This document shows, piece by piece, positions 62,872 to 64,000 of a stretch of 64,000 nt of DNA. Source of the stretch: Burkholderia pyrrocinia. GTDB lineage: Bacteria; Pseudomonadota; Gammaproteobacteria; Burkholderiales; Burkholderiaceae. The notes beneath the pieces were generated by a model. It worked only from the letters and a program-made list of their open reading frames with translations. It did not search any database and was not told where the DNA came from. The position numbers and the translations under genes were made by a program. Position 1 is the stretch's first letter; each line of letters begins with the position of its first letter. The stretch spans positions 1,054,001 through 1,118,000 of the forward strand of contig NZ_CP094460.1 in assembly GCF_022809715.1 (NCBI RefSeq), written 5' to 3'.

Positions 62872-64000
62872 TCAACTCTCGACATCCTCGAGACTGAACA
62901 CCTCGGTCTTGTCGTTATACGAAAAAACTTCGCCGTAACGCCCCCAGTCGATCACCGCGTCGAGCGTTTCCTCGGCCGCTTCGTCCGACAGGAAATCCTC
63001 GAGCTCCTGCTCGAAGCGCACACGCGGCGCACGATGGCCCGGACGCTCGTTCAGCACCTTCCTGATCCGTGCGGCGAGCGGTACGTGCTTCAGCAGATGA
63101 TCCGCGAACATCAGCTTGCGCTCCTGCGTGCCGAATTCCGCGAACACGCGCGCGGGCGGCGTCAGGAACACGTCGCCTTCCCGCACGTCCGCAAAGCCGA
63201 GATACTGCAGCACTTCGGCGATCGGAAACAGTTCGTCGACTTCCAGATGCAGCGTGCGCGCGATTTCCGGCATGTCCGCGCGGCCATGGTACGGCGCCAT
63301 CGCGAGCGTTTCGATCAGGCCGGCCATCAGGTTGGTCGACACCTGCGGCAGCCAGCTGCCGAGCTCGAGCCCCTTCTTCGTCGCCTCGCCGGTCTGGCGG
63401 GCCGTCATCTTCGCGTAGATGTCGTCGACGAGCTTGCGGAAATCGGTGTCGAGCCGGTTGCGCGGGTGCTTGAACGGCACCTTGATCTCGGCGATCACGC
63501 GGCCCGGATTCGACGACAGCACGAGGATCCGGTCGCACATGAACACGGCTTCCTCGATGTTGTGCGTGACGATCAGCACCGACTTGATCGGCATCCGCCC
63601 TTGCGTCCACAGGTCGAGCAGGTCGGTACGCAGCGTCTCGGCCGTCAGCACGTCGAGCGCCGAGAACGGCTCGTCCATCAGCAGGATCGTCGGATCGACG
63701 ACGAGCGCGCGCGCAAAACCCACGCGCTGGCGCATGCCGCCCGACAGCTCGCGCGGGTACGCGTTCTCGAAACCGTCGAGACCGATCAGGTCGATCGCGG
63801 CCAGCGCACGCTCGCGCCGCTCACGCGCGCCGACGCCGAGCGCTTCGAGGCCGGCCTCCACGTTCTGCAGCACGGTCAGCCACGGGAACAGCGCGAAGGT
63901 CTGGAACACCATCGCGACGCCTTCGGCCGGGCCGCGCAGCGGCTGGCCGAGGTAAGTCACTTCACCGCCGGTCGGCTCGATCAGCCCGGCGATGATTCGC
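62872..64000 (-). CDS. ABC transporter ATPase with C-terminal AAA-associated domain, N-terminus cut by window edge
   Basis: ATP-binding subunit of a nitrate/sulfonate/taurine-type importer. The visible 376 residues begin inside the N-terminal domain (IIAGLIEPTGGEV); Walker A lies beyond the right edge. Q-loop (MVFQTFALFPWLTV), signature (LSGGMRQRVGFARAL), Walker B (ILLMDEPFSALD) and switch His (VTHNIEEAVF) are present. About 150 extra C-terminal residues form the AAA-associated domain, an added regulatory region found in a subset of these importers. The GTG near 63960 is an internal valine, not the start. Permease genes should follow to the right. Confidence 0.92.
   Translation of the reverse strand, partial: RIIAGLIEPTGGEVTYLGQPLRGPAEGVAMVFQTFALFPWLTVLQNVEAGLEALGVGARERRERALAAIDLIGLDGFENAYPRELSGGMRQRVGFARALVVDPTILLMDEPFSALDVLTAETLRTDLLDLWTQGRMPIKSVLIVTHNIEEAVFMCDRILVLSSNPGRVIAEIKVPFKHPRNRLDTDFRKLVDDIYAKMTARQTGEATKKGLELGSWLPQVSTNLMAGLIETLAMAPYHGRADMPEIARTLHLEVDELFPIAEVLQYLGFADVREGDVFLTPPARVFAEFGTQERKLMFADHLLKHVPLAARIRKVLNERPGHRAPRVRFEQELEDFLSDEAAEETLDAVIDWGRYGEVFSYNDKTEVFSLEDVES

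Overview
The window is high-GC (roughly two thirds G+C) beta-proteobacterial DNA. The codon choice and several diagnostic genes point to the Burkholderia cepacia complex. The best marker is an intact LuxR/LuxI quorum-sensing locus at 37.5-39.6 kb. Its proteins match what I know of CepR (239 aa) and CepI (202 aa), with an RsaM-like (DUF4902) gene between them. In this group that locus lies on the second replicon, so I infer a chromosome 2 segment. No rRNA, tRNA, CRISPR array, insertion sequence or prophage was seen.

Layout. (a) 1-10.8 kb: truncated amidase, universal stress protein, small hypotheticals, aconitase AcnB, a PPC-domain protein, then an hcp-hcr type nitrosative-stress pair read leftward from a promoter with apparent FNR and NsrR sites. 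(b) 10.8-26.7 kb: a 14-gene leftward catabolic operon. It encodes Rieske ferredoxin, small HTH-like protein, Rieske oxygenase, SDR, cupin, alpha/beta hydrolase, IclR regulator, a second SDR, a ThDP enzyme, an aspartate-dehydrogenase-like protein, ALDH, an extradiol-type dioxygenase, ferredoxin reductase and an MFS carrier. A porin diverges from its head, and a second IclR regulator lies beyond the porin. Two nearly identical palindromes sit in the divergent promoter region. (c) 26.9-31 kb: a possible cysteine hydrolase, a TonB-like fragment, AlkB, a RutE-like nitroreductase and a metallophosphoesterase. (d) 31.5-36.5 kb: an ytcA-mdtNOP-like tripartite efflux operon. (e) 36.7-40.4 kb: mgtC behind a long leader, then cepR / rsaM-like / cepI and a downstream gene. 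(f) 40.5-46.8 kb: acetyltransferase, ribA, CBS protein, DUF4148 protein, rnk, a major porin and a WXXGXW-repeat protein. (g) 47.3-55.7 kb: GST and MarR, an RND efflux operon divergent from soxR, with remnants of an HxlR and a LysR regulator at either end. (h) 55.8-64 kb: TetR / NDH-2, a DUF3331 protein, a dicarboxylate symporter, gamma-glutamyltransferase, an RpiR regulator and a truncated ABC ATPase.

The least familiar item is the operon in (b). It pairs complete ring-hydroxylation and ring-cleavage machinery with enzymes suited to handling an amino or 2-oxo acid side chain. Its substrate cannot be read from sequence. Several compact regulatory sites also look real: FNR/NsrR at hcp, two cep-box-like sites, MarR-type palindromes, a SoxR-type dyad and the twin GTTCC-N6-GGAAC sites. 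All family assignments come from reading the translated sequence, with no database search.
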